Positions 26,601 through 35,056 of a DNA stretch of 36,402 nt are shown here, piece by piece; the stretch's first letter is position 1; every line of letters begins with the position of its first letter. The position numbers and the translations under genes were made by a program. Location: contig DBYD01000024.1 of assembly GCA_002309855.1 (NCBI GenBank), forward strand, positions 30,669-67,070, read 5' to 3'. Under the pieces are notes generated by a model that saw only the letters and a program-made list of their open reading frames with translations, did not search any database and was not told where the DNA came from. The stretch comes from Bacteroidales bacterium UBA1195. GTDB taxonomy: Bacteria; Bacteroidota; Bacteroidia; Bacteroidales; WCHB1-69.

Positions 26601-28109
26601 ATGGCACATTTCTACGATGAGGTATCTCACACATTCAGTGAGTATTTGCTGGTACCAGGATACTCCTCTTCCCAATGCATTCCGGCCAACGCAAGCCTGA
26701 AGACTCCCATCACTCGGTTCAGAAAAGGGGAGAAACCGGCCATCACGATGAACATTCCTCTGGTCTCCGCCATCATGCAGTCCGTTTCGGACGACAAAAT
26801 GGCGGTGGCTCTCGCCAAAGAGGGTGGCATTTCCTTTATATTTGTCTCACAAAGTATCGAAAGCCAAGCGGAAATGGTGCGCCGCGTGAAAAACCACAAG
26901 GCGGGCTTTGTCAGCAGCGACTCAAACCTCCGCCCCAACCAGACCCTGAACGATATCATTAATCTGGAAAAAAGGACCGGACACTCCACTGTCGCAATAA
27001 CTGACGACGGCACCGCAAACGGCAAACTGATCGGCATTGTCACCAGCCGCGACTATCGCGTGAACCACATGGATCCGGAAACACCGGTTTCCGACTTCAT
27101 GACTCCGATTGAGCAAATCATCTATGCGGAGGAGGGGGTGACCCTTTCCGAAGCCAACGATATAATCTGGAAGCACAAGTTGAACACGCTTCCGATTCTG
27201 GACAATGAGAAGCATCTGGTGGCCTTCGTGTTCCGCAAGGACTACGAGTCGCATCAGGAGTGTCCGCTGGAGCTGCTGGACAGCCACAAGCGCTACATGG
27301 TGGGTGCGGGTGTGAACACACGCGATTATGAGCAGCGCATCCCCGCACTTGTGGAGGCCGGTGCCGACATCCTCTGCATCGACTCCTCCGAGGGATACTC
27401 CGAATGGCAGAAACAGACAATCGCCTTTGTCCGCGAAAAATACGGTGACACCGTGAAAATTGGCGCGGGCAACATTGTCGATGCCGACGGGTTCCGTTTT
27501 CTGGCGGATGCCGGAGCCGATTTCGTCAAAGTTGGCATAGGCGGAGGCTCCATCTGCATCACAAGGGAGACCAAGGGCATAGGCCGCGGACAGGCGACGG
27601 CGGTCATTGAGGTGGCCAAAGCCCGTGACGAATACTTCCGCGAAACAGGTGTCTATGTGCCAATCTGCTCCGACGGAGGCATCGTACACGACTACCATGT
27701 GACACTTGCCCTGGCAATGGGCAGCGACTTCTGCATGCTGGGACGCTACTTCTCCCGTTTTGACGAAAGCCCGACCAACAAGGTTATCATCAACGGCAGC
27801 TACATGAAGGAATACTGGGGCGAGGGCTCCGCACGCGCCCGAAACTGGCAGCGTTACGACCTTGGCGGCAGCGCCAAGCTCTCCTTTGAGGAGGGGGTGG
27901 ACTCCTACGTGCCGTATGCGGGAAGCCTGCACGACAATGTCGGCATCACACTTAGCAAGGTGCGGTCAACCATGTGCAACTGCGGGGCACTGACCATTCC
28001 GGAGCTGCAACAGAAAGCCAAACTGACCTTAGTATCCTCCGTCAGCATCATCGAAGGAGGTGCTCATGACGTGATTTTGAAGAATAAAAATGTGACACCG
28101 GAAAAATAA
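26601..28109 (+). CDS. guaB: IMP dehydrogenase (long, GGGSICITRE-type)
   Basis: 502 residues. It oxidises IMP to XMP with NAD+, the first committed step of GMP synthesis. A TIM-barrel start (YLLVPGYSS, NIPLVSAIMQSVSD) is interrupted by a pair of CBS domains (about 105-225, including GIVTSRDYRV and LPILDNEKHLVAFVFRKDY). The barrel then resumes with GGGSICITRETKGIGRGQ; the catalytic cysteine is Cys319. CSDGGIVHDYHVTLALAMGSD and MLGRYFSRFDESP follow. The ETKGIGRGQ flap and long C-terminal part (YVPYAGSLHDNVGITLSKVR) differ from the E. coli-type enzyme and define a distinct IMPDH subgroup found in gut anaerobes. A GMP reductase role is the alternative, but the intact CBS pair favours IMPDH. AAAGGA precedes the ATG. 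Confidence 0.9.
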   Translation: MAHFYDEVSHTFSEYLLVPGYSSSQCIPANASLKTPITRFRKGEKPAITMNIPLVSAIMQSVSDDKMAVALAKEGGISFIFVSQSIESQAEMVRRVKNHKAGFVSSDSNLRPNQTLNDIINLEKRTGHSTVAITDDGTANGKLIGIVTSRDYRVNHMDPETPVSDFMTPIEQIIYAEEGVTLSEANDIIWKHKLNTLPILDNEKHLVAFVFRKDYESHQECPLELLDSHKRYMVGAGVNTRDYEQRIPALVEAGADILCIDSSEGYSEWQKQTIAFVREKYGDTVKIGAGNIVDADGFRFLADAGADFVKVGIGGGSICITRETKGIGRGQATAVIEVAKARDEYFRETGVYVPICSDGGIVHDYHVTLALAMGSDFCMLGRYFSRFDESPTNKVIINGSYMKEYWGEGSARARNWQRYDLGGSAKLSFEEGVDSYVPYAGSLHDNVGITLSKVRSTMCNCGALTIPELQQKAKLTLVSSVSIIEGGAHDVILKNKNVTPEK

Positions 28110-28220
28110 TAAAAAAAATTGACGGAAACAGGTAGCGTTTGGATGACATTCAACGTCTATCAAAATAATAAAGGAATTGTATAAAAAAAAGCATTCAACT
28201 AACATAAAACCAAAAAGAGT

Positions 28221-31200
28221 ATGAAGCGACTATTTATCATCAGCCTGCTGCTTTGCATCGGAAGTTTTGTCCATGGACAAGCTGTCACATTTAAGGCAAG
28301 CGTCAGAACGGGTTGCGTCCCGCTGATTGTGGACTTCACCTGCACTTCAGCCAACGTGATTTATCAGGAATGGGATTTTGGGGACGGCACCCCAACCAGT
28401 TACGTGATGGATCCCTCGCACACCTTCTACAATGCGGGGACATACTCCATCAAACTGAAGGTGAGATTTCAGGACAATACGGAAAAGGACACCACAATCA
28501 GCAACATGATCAAAGTGTCCGCAGGGCCGCAGATCAGTTTCACCGCCGCACCGGATTCCGTCTGTCCCGGCGAAATTGTCAATTTCTCTGAAACAATTTC
28601 CAATCCGGGCAGTATTCAGAGCATCCTGTGGGATTTCAAGGACGGTGGAATGAGTACCAGTTCCAAGCCCTCACATGCATACGCCAACTCCGGCACCTAC
28701 AGGCCGGTGCTCCGTGTGACAGACACCATGGGCTGCGTCTCCATAGACTCTGTCAGCAAAACCATTTATGTGAAAATAAAGCCGAAAGCGAGTTTCACCG
28801 CCAGTGATTCCATTTTCTGCATCAAAGATCCGAGCGCGACCAAACAGGTCTCCTTCACAAGCACCTCCACCGGCAGCATCGCCTCGCTCAAGTGGGATTT
28901 CGATGACGGTAAGACTGGCACAGGAAACAACCCTTCTGAAACCTTCGCGTATGGCGACCATGACATCATGCTTATTGTGGTGGGCACCAACGGATGCGCG
29001 GACAGTATAAAGAAGCCAAGCTATATTTCCGTCAACCTCTTCAAGGCCGAATTCACCGTGACTGACACTGTGGTCTGCTCCGTTCCCGGAAAGACAACCT
29101 TCACCGGCAAAGGTGGCACCCGCTACAGCTGGAAAATCTACGATGAAAACAACGAGCTGGTTTCGGAGGCGATGGGTAGCATCTTCTCACCAGAATTCAA
29201 GGAGAAGGGAAAATATTCCATCTGCATGTCCACCACCTCCACCCTCGGGTGCAGCGACACCACATGCATCAAGGACTTCATCTGGGTGTTTGAAGAGATT
29301 GAGGGTGCCATCGAGGTGCGTGACACCGACCATTGCAATCCTGCGGCAAGCATCATATTTATTGACAGGACCCAATACGACAGCAATGCCATTGACCTGA
29401 AAAAAGGAAGCACAGTCTGGAACTTCGGCGATGGCGCCAACATGAAGGGCGACTCCGTAACACATGTATACAACGCCTTTGGCAGATGGGTTGCGACGGC
29501 CTACATCATCACCCCCTACGGCTGCGTGCTGAAACCGATCAAGCAACAAGTTGACATCTATCCGATCAAGACGGTAGGAGCCATGCTGAACCCGGCACCG
29601 CCCATGCCTCCTGGAGGATGCGCCCCGCATGAAGTGGCCGTCTACTCCATTCCGGACTCACTGGTCACCTCATCCCCCATCACAAACTACGCATGGATTT
29701 GGGGTGACGGCACCGACACCACCGACACCAAAGACACCATGGTGGGCCAGCATGTGTACAAGGATACCGGCATTTTCCAGGTATACCTTAAAATGACCAA
29801 CGAGCAGGGATGCACATTCTATGTCTTCATCCAGAACATACCGGTTGGTATGAAACCGATTAACGTATGGAAATTCACCGACCCGGGAACCAAATGTATC
29901 AACGACTTCCAAATCCAAGTGGAGGCTTTGGACTCCATGTGCCTCGACTCGGTGTTCCGTGGCGGGAAGTTTGTCGGCTTTGACACCATCCCATGCGCCG
30001 GATGCTACGCCAATTCATGGAGTTGGTTAGACCCGATGGGCAATCCCATAGCAAACGGCAAGAAAACAACATTAAGCGGAAAATCATTCGGATCGGTAGG
30101 ACCGGTGGCATGGTCACTTTCCCCCAGCCATAACCAATGCACAGGATCTGGACCGGACACAAACAACATCGGATACATCTGTCCGCCTGCGGCCAAAATC
30201 CAATACCCGATGCCCAACCCGATGACACAGCAACCACCCTACTATTGCGACTACCCAACTATCACATGTGTGGACGGAAGTAAGAGTCCGACCGGATGGC
30301 TTTGGCATTTCGGCAACGACAGCCTGGCCAAAGACGGAACATGGTGGGCTGGTGACACCAGCATGCGGCAGAACCCGACCCACTACTACGGCGACGGCCC
30401 ATACCTTTACCGCGCCTATCCTCTGAAAGGGCATGAACAATACAGTGCCTACAACACAGGCGTGATAATCCGACTTTGGGTGTATAACAACGACACCGAC
30501 TCAACCAGCGCCAATTTCAACCCCTGCGGCTACTGCGAGGACTCCGCGACACAGGACATCTACATTTCTGTGGCAAAGATGAACCTTGTGGCCACCAACA
30601 CCGACTCCACCACCATGAAGGAGCTCTGCCAGAAGGACCAGGTTCTGCTCTGGGACTCCACCATCAGCAACACCCAGCTTATTTTCTGGGGTGTCACCAT
30701 CGTGGACAGCATCCGGAACACTTTAGTTCCGCTGCAGGGCAGATTCCCCAATTTCACCCATAAATTGGATACGATGCCCAACGGGGAGATACACATACGA
30801 AACTTGGCGCATCCATACCGGCATAAGTTTGACGAATATGGCATCTACTACATATATTTAATAGACACCTGCCAGTTAGGCTGCGGCTCCGGAGGTGTAT
30901 ATGTGGGACTTGCTGACACCAAGTACGTGCTTGACACCCTTACATGGCCGACTCCGCCTCCTATGGAGAACCGTTTGGACACCCTGCGTCTGGTCATCAA
31001 CCCGAGAAGTATCCCGAACGTGACAGTGCCGAACAAGGGTTGCGCCGGAGACTCCATCCAGTTCTTTGACGCCAGCTTTACCGAAGAGCCGTTTGAGGAT
31101 TACGAAATCATCAAATACCTCTGGAGTTCCGGAGGACGGACGGACACGGCGAAAGATCCGTTCTTCCTCTATAACGCAGGTGGAACCTTCGATGTGTCAC

Positions 31201-33308
31201 TGAAAGTTACAAACGAAAAGAACTGCGACAGTACAAAGACCTTCCAAAAGAAGATTTCCATCTCGTCCATCAATGCGACATGGACACTGACCAGCGGCAA
31301 GCAGGAGGCGTGTAACAAGACGCAGGTGGCATTCCGAAGCAATGTCAGCACCTATCCCACCTCACGTACTCTGAGTTATGAATGGGATTTCAACTACGGG
31401 AAAATGCTGTATAACACCAAGCGGCGACAATACACAAAGAGTGCCGTCGCATCGTTTGACGTGGATTCGACACGTTTCGTCACCATCAAACTGATTGTCA
31501 AGGATACCGTCAGCGGATGCACCAGCGTTTTCGTGGACTCCATCCTGATCCGGAAACCGATGGCGGAGTTCTCCTCCCCCAACCACATCGCCGCCTGTCC
31601 GGAGCTGCAGGCACCTTTTGTGGACAAATCCTACGTGAGCACATCATACGGTGTGACCTACATTGAAAAATGGGAATGGTTCCTTGAGGACAAACTGGAC
31701 ACTGCCTATTCAACATTACAGAACCCAACCCATATCTATTCCTACGCCGGCAAATTTGACGTAACCCTGGTGGTTACCGATGACTACGGCTGCACCGACA
31801 CCAATCTCAAGGCCAAGTATGTGCAGGTGGACGGTCCTTATGGTGAGATGACCATGGACACCCTTTCCGGATGCGCTCCGTTCGCCGTACAGTTCAAGTT
31901 CAAGGTCACCAATGCCGACACACTGATTCTTTACCCTGGAGACGGTAACAAGCGTATCATCACCACCCCAACCGGTATGCAGATGCCTTTGCGTCACACA
32001 TACCAGACTGCAGGCCGCTTCATTCCGGTCATCCAGCTGAGCAAATGGGTAACCTATAAGGATTCTAACGGAACCACACAAAAAGTGAACTGCAGAAGGA
32101 ACTTCATGAGTCCGGATACTGTATGGGTCATTGACCTCAACCCGTGGTTCGAGATAAAGGATCTCTATTGCAAAGGTGTGCCTGTCACATTCAAAAATCT
32201 TACAGACACCTTACATGACAACCTTAAGCCACACGACCTGATTAATATAGACTCACTCTACTGGTCGTTCGGCAACAACACCTTCGACTCCGTCAATTTC
32301 GATGGCACCACGCAATATGATTCCGCAGGAACCTTCAATGTCAACCTGTGGGCGCGTGCCAAAACCTGCTACAAATCCACCACACGGCAGATCAAGGTTA
32401 TGGAATTCCCAGATATCTACTTCACCCATGGGGACACCTCCGCATGCGTGGAACTGGATGTGGATTTCACCGCAAACAATCTGAACGGTGAAGAGGTGCA
32501 GTTTGACTGGTCCTTCAGCGATGGTGTTACCGGAACCGGCAACCCAATCACCCGACATTTCGACCTGACCGGTGTATACCCGTATGAGATGAAGGTGACA
32601 TTCACGCCTGAAAATTGCGTCAAGACCTATTATGACACCGTGATGATCAACGCATGGATACCGCCTGTGGCCGACTTCTCCATTGCGGATGAGAACGGAA
32701 CCGACCTTACGGATGCTGTCAACGGTATTGCTGCACGCGCAACCGCATACTACAAGGACTTGAGCACAGTGACACCCAACAACGGCAAACTGGTCAAGTG
32801 GCTGTGGGAATTCGGAGATGACAAGAAAGACAGCGTCACCAGCCCGCAAACAGTTGGAGACATCACCCATGCCTACACCACCACTTCAGGCTATGTGGAT
32901 GTCACCCTGACCATCACCGACGAATACGGTTGCATGGATACCGTCACCCATCAGATTCTGATTCTGGAGAGCCTGAAGTTCCCGAACATCTTCTCACCGA
33001 ACGGGGACGGCATCAATGATGTCTTCGCCCCATCCGAAGACGGCGGCTACTTCCTCTTCCTGGAGATGATAATCTATAACCGCTGGGGTGAAAGAGTATG
33101 GCGCCGTGCCTGCGAGGATGTCCAGGGCGGAAACAAGGAATGCCCCAACTACGATGATCCTGAATTCTGGTGGAACGGCAAGACCGCAATGGGCGCCGAT
33201 GCCGCCGAAGGTGTCTACTACTGGGTGCTTAAAGCGCGCCCGATGTCCGAGAGCGGAGACATTGTGCTCAACGGCAGCGTGACACTGGTCAGGACACTGG
33301 GCAAATAA
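28221..33308 (+). CDS. Giant PKD-repeat T9SS type B surface protein
   Basis: 1695 residues with signal peptide 1-19 (…SFVHG then QAVTF). The body is about 14-16 PKD-like Ig modules of 80-100 residues. Most have a cysteine near the start (xxGCxPxxVxF), a central WDFGDG-like turn (EWDFGDGTPTS, LWDFKDGG, WNFGDGAN, WIWGDGTDT, WEFGDDKKD) and a final HxYxxxGxYxVxLxVTDxxGC. Modules around residues 550-920 are more divergent. The C-terminal ~110 residues are a type B sorting domain (LKFPNIFSPNGDGINDVF, then IIYNRWGERVW and GVYYWVLKA). It probably forms a long extracellular stalk or adhesin like SprB-type proteins. It is followed by a terminator and then an outer-membrane barrel gene on the same strand. 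The 111 bp before it hold no clear promoter. Confidence 0.9.
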   Translation: MKRLFIISLLLCIGSFVHGQAVTFKASVRTGCVPLIVDFTCTSANVIYQEWDFGDGTPTSYVMDPSHTFYNAGTYSIKLKVRFQDNTEKDTTISNMIKVSAGPQISFTAAPDSVCPGEIVNFSETISNPGSIQSILWDFKDGGMSTSSKPSHAYANSGTYRPVLRVTDTMGCVSIDSVSKTIYVKIKPKASFTASDSIFCIKDPSATKQVSFTSTSTGSIASLKWDFDDGKTGTGNNPSETFAYGDHDIMLIVVGTNGCADSIKKPSYISVNLFKAEFTVTDTVVCSVPGKTTFTGKGGTRYSWKIYDENNELVSEAMGSIFSPEFKEKGKYSICMSTTSTLGCSDTTCIKDFIWVFEEIEGAIEVRDTDHCNPAASIIFIDRTQYDSNAIDLKKGSTVWNFGDGANMKGDSVTHVYNAFGRWVATAYIITPYGCVLKPIKQQVDIYPIKTVGAMLNPAPPMPPGGCAPHEVAVYSIPDSLVTSSPITNYAWIWGDGTDTTDTKDTMVGQHVYKDTGIFQVYLKMTNEQGCTFYVFIQNIPVGMKPINVWKFTDPGTKCINDFQIQVEALDSMCLDSVFRGGKFVGFDTIPCAGCYANSWSWLDPMGNPIANGKKTTLSGKSFGSVGPVAWSLSPSHNQCTGSGPDTNNIGYICPPAAKIQYPMPNPMTQQPPYYCDYPTITCVDGSKSPTGWLWHFGNDSLAKDGTWWAGDTSMRQNPTHYYGDGPYLYRAYPLKGHEQYSAYNTGVIIRLWVYNNDTDSTSANFNPCGYCEDSATQDIYISVAKMNLVATNTDSTTMKELCQKDQVLLWDSTISNTQLIFWGVTIVDSIRNTLVPLQGRFPNFTHKLDTMPNGEIHIRNLAHPYRHKFDEYGIYYIYLIDTCQLGCGSGGVYVGLADTKYVLDTLTWPTPPPMENRLDTLRLVINPRSIPNVTVPNKGCAGDSIQFFDASFTEEPFEDYEIIKYLWSSGGRTDTAKDPFFLYNAGGTFDVSLKVTNEKNCDSTKTFQKKISISSINATWTLTSGKQEACNKTQVAFRSNVSTYPTSRTLSYEWDFNYGKMLYNTKRRQYTKSAVASFDVDSTRFVTIKLIVKDTVSGCTSVFVDSILIRKPMAEFSSPNHIAACPELQAPFVDKSYVSTSYGVTYIEKWEWFLEDKLDTAYSTLQNPTHIYSYAGKFDVTLVVTDDYGCTDTNLKAKYVQVDGPYGEMTMDTLSGCAPFAVQFKFKVTNADTLILYPGDGNKRIITTPTGMQMPLRHTYQTAGRFIPVIQLSKWVTYKDSNGTTQKVNCRRNFMSPDTVWVIDLNPWFEIKDLYCKGVPVTFKNLTDTLHDNLKPHDLINIDSLYWSFGNNTFDSVNFDGTTQYDSAGTFNVNLWARAKTCYKSTTRQIKVMEFPDIYFTHGDTSACVELDVDFTANNLNGEEVQFDWSFSDGVTGTGNPITRHFDLTGVYPYEMKVTFTPENCVKTYYDTVMINAWIPPVADFSIADENGTDLTDAVNGIAARATAYYKDLSTVTPNNGKLVKWLWEFGDDKKDSVTSPQTVGDITHAYTTTSGYVDVTLTITDEYGCMDTVTHQILILESLKFPNIFSPNGDGINDVFAPSEDGGYFLFLEMIIYNRWGERVWRRACEDVQGGNKECPNYDDPEFWWNGKTAMGADAAEGVYYWVLKARPMSESGDIVLNGSVTLVRTLGK

Positions 33309-33326
33309 CCGAACATAAAACATGAC

Positions 33327-33356
33327 AAAAACGTCCGATAGATATCGGGCGTTTTT
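33327..33356 (+). terminator. Terminator between the PKD giant and the barrel gene
   Basis: Arms 33327-33340 and 33343-33356 (AAAAACG..CCGATA / TATCGG..CGTTTTT, one G-U pair) form a long stem with T run. It lies 18 bp after the stop and 18 bp before the next ATG. It would end most transcripts and reduce expression of the barrel gene, and the A-rich left arm may let it work in both directions. Confidence 0.8.
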
Positions 33357-33374
33357 GTTTTAACCAATTCGCTA

Positions 33375-34235
33375 ATGAAACATTTACACCTGATCATCGC
33401 AATTGCCTGCTGCCTGCTTGCCCAGGACATTCACGGACAATCCTACAAGGGGTTTGATTTCTTTTTCAACGGCGGCATGTACAAGGGGAACAGCAAAAAC
33501 GCCACCTACTACAACGGAGGCAACAACGATATACGCATCGGCCGGATTTTGGGCAACAGCATCCTCAAACAGGAGATTGACCGGCTTGTTGCCGAAAACA
33601 GCGGGGTTATCCTGGACAGCAAAGGGGTGCATCTGGAGGAGATTCCAGCCCGGATGCACTACGACTGGAGTTTTGGAATCGGTGTGGGGTTCGCCTACCG
33701 CATCACCCCCACCATATCAGTGACAGGCACCGTAGGTCAGGTGAAGTTGCATACACACGGCACAGCGGTTTTCGGCTATAACAAAGGAGTCATCGGCAAC
33801 CAGACCGCCGATTATCTTAACTATCCCATAATCGGTAATGAAAGACGGAGTTTTTTGGAGGTAGGCATCCGCTATTTGGAGGAGTCGGAGAACATCTTCA
33901 GCTGGTTTGTTGAGACAGCCCTCCAGCTCAACAGCGTGAAGGTGGAGGATGCAGACCTTGTTGTTGAAGGTAAATCCTTCACAATGATAGATTACTATGG
34001 TGGGGCAAACTACGATCCCACAATTTACCAAACCGTCATTGACCCCATGTTGGGCGGAGTCGGGTTCGGTCTGACCGCAGGAGGCGGAATCCACCTGAAG
34101 ATAAACAACTGGGCGGCGTTGGAACCCTTCGGGCAGCTGCAATACTGCAGGCTTCACCTCGGCGAAACGCGCTATTTCACGCCAAACTACTTCTTCGGCA
34201 TCCGGATTATTGTAAGGGATTACCTGTTTGCGTAA
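33375..34235 (+). CDS. Predicted outer-membrane beta-barrel protein
   Basis: 286 residues with a signal peptide (about 1-21, ending DIHGQ). Alternating hydrophobic strands (FDFFFNGGMYKG, WSFGIGVGFAYRITPTISVTG, SFLEVGIRYL, WFVETALQLNSVKV, GGVGFGLTAGGGIHLKI, YFFGIRIIVRDYLFA) end in the aromatic C-terminal residue pattern of outer-membrane barrels. No exact family was recognised, and PorP/SprF signatures are not obvious. Position directly behind a T9SS type B giant suggests a membrane anchor or partner, as SprF is for SprB. That is inference from gene order, weakened by the terminator between them. It converges with vsr (8-bp gap). Confidence 0.75.
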   Translation: MKHLHLIIAIACCLLAQDIHGQSYKGFDFFFNGGMYKGNSKNATYYNGGNNDIRIGRILGNSILKQEIDRLVAENSGVILDSKGVHLEEIPARMHYDWSFGIGVGFAYRITPTISVTGTVGQVKLHTHGTAVFGYNKGVIGNQTADYLNYPIIGNERRSFLEVGIRYLEESENIFSWFVETALQLNSVKVEDADLVVEGKSFTMIDYYGGANYDPTIYQTVIDPMLGGVGFGLTAGGGIHLKINNWAALEPFGQLQYCRLHLGETRYFTPNYFFGIRIIVRDYLFA

Positions 34236-34243
34236 AATACAGG

Positions 34244-34858
34244 CTACCTCCTACCCCCATATTCCGCCTGCTCCTCCGCAACCATAGGAACATCCCCTTC
34301 CCTACAGATGTAATACCCTGACGGCTTGCATCCATAGATTCTCAGCAGGTTTTCGTTCAGCAGCAACTCCACCCGCAGCATGGTCTGTTCAAACCATTTC
34401 GGTTTCAGCTGGCATTCCCACACCACAATCACCTGCCAGCCGTTTTCCCACAGAACGCGGTAATTCTGCTGGTCCCGTTCCTGATTCCGTCGGATTTTGT
34501 TCACCCAAAATTCGCGGTTTGAATTCGGAATTTTGCAACAATCGGAATTTTCCACCGGATACGTATTCCCGTGTAGAGACGCAAAATTTTGCGTCTCTAC
34601 AACCGGGAATTCGCGCCACGTCTCTACATCCGGGAAAACAACGTTGTGTCCGTGCCAGAAACAACCGTTCACAAAAATCGCCGTCCTATACCGCCGCATC
34701 ACAATGTCAGGGCTGCCCGGCACCGATTTCACATTCAGGCGGTAGCGGTACCCGTGCTGCCACAACCATCGCCGCACCTTCAGTTCCGGTTTGGTGTTGC
34801 GGCTGCGGATCCGTGACATGCAGCGGTGACGCTGCTCAGGTGTGAGACGGTCAGGCAT
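34244..34858 (-). CDS. vsr: Very short patch repair (Vsr) endonuclease with a repeat-derived insertion
   Basis: 204 residues. Vsr nicks DNA 5' of T in T:G mismatches left by deamination of 5-methylcytosine, and usually accompanies a cytosine methyltransferase. Motifs keep E. coli numbering up to residue 71: RCMSRIRSRNTKPE, Asp51 (SPDIV, catalytic), Cys66, His69 and His71 (NGCFWHGH). Then residues about 72-105 are extra, before DCCKIPNSNREFW and the final zinc ligand region WEC (Cys149 against Cys117 in E. coli, a net gain of 32). The extra stretch is encoded by a palindromic repeat element (separate entry). It falls between the expected zinc ligands His71 and Cys73, so activity may be reduced, though the frame is open throughout. 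The ATG has no Shine-Dalgarno sequence and overlaps the RhuM remnant's reading frame. Confidence 0.88.
   Translation of the reverse strand: MPDRLTPEQRHRCMSRIRSRNTKPELKVRRWLWQHGYRYRLNVKSVPGSPDIVMRRYRTAIFVNGCFWHGHNVVFPDVETWREFPVVETQNFASLHGNTYPVENSDCCKIPNSNREFWVNKIRRNQERDQQNYRVLWENGWQVIVVWECQLKPKWFEQTMLRVELLLNENLLRIYGCKPSGYYICREGDVPMVAEEQAEYGGRR
34565..34636. repeat. Palindromic repeat element inside vsr
   Basis: A perfect 30-nt palindrome at 34572-34601 has half-site TGTAGAGACGCAAAA. It is extended by ATTCCCG (34565-34571) pairing with CGGGAAT (34604-34610) across a 2-nt bulge. A second partial copy of one arm, ACGTCTCTACATCCGGGAA, lies at 34618-34636 as a direct repeat of 34591-34610. The half-site resembles GTAGAGACG repeats that I recall as dispersed elements in other bacteria. 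The element reads through in the vsr frame. Confidence 0.85.
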
Positions 34859-34864
34859 GGGGGG

Positions 34865-35051
34865 TTATTTGATATTTGCAAGGAATTTGTCGAACACGGT
34901 AACCGACGGCAATAATGGCATCCAAATTATACATTATGGCACCCTGGTCGTCGCAATTGTCCGAAGGAATTCGAATTTTTCGAATTGACTCGGACAATTG
35001 CACCTCTCCGCTTTCACTAATATGAGTTAGATGATAGCTAATGTTTTGCAT
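34865..35051 (-). pseudogene. RhuM-family (DNA-binding, virulence-type) gene remnant
   Basis: The frame from ATG 35051 encodes MQNISYHLTHISESGE and then MYNLDAIIAVGYRV. This is recognisable as the N-terminal winged-helix-like part of RhuM-family proteins, whose consensus is 'TSKQNIS...YNLDAIIAVGYRVNS..TQFRIWAT'. The first ~60 residues and everything after GYRV are missing. After GYRV the same frame gives an unrelated tail ending at 34851, but the shifted frame reads FDKFLANIK then TAA (34865-34867), plausible as the authentic C-terminal end. The simplest reading is a large internal deletion with frameshift plus a 5' truncation right after the TSCPD gene. RhuM genes commonly lie inside restriction/defence islands, which agrees with the neighbours. 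Confidence 0.65.
34953..35001. repeat. 49-bp interrupted palindrome in the RhuM remnant
   Basis: Outer arms GCAATTGTCCGA (34953-34964) and its exact complement (34990-35001), inner arms AATTCGAA (34968-34975) and its complement (34979-34986), with 3-nt unpaired spacers on both sides and a 3-nt loop. Forty of 49 positions pair. The length of the encoded segment is normal for the family, so it need not be an insertion. Confidence 0.85.
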
Positions 35052-35056
35052 AGTGG

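Noticed and set aside
26922..27932. Minus-strand open frame of 336 codons opposite guaB
   Set aside because: It is antisense to a well-conserved IMPDH and has no recognisable protein features.
34565..34636. CRISPR-like repeat
   Set aside because: Only one full palindrome and one partial arm are present, there are no spacers of regular length, and the sequence is inside a coding gene.
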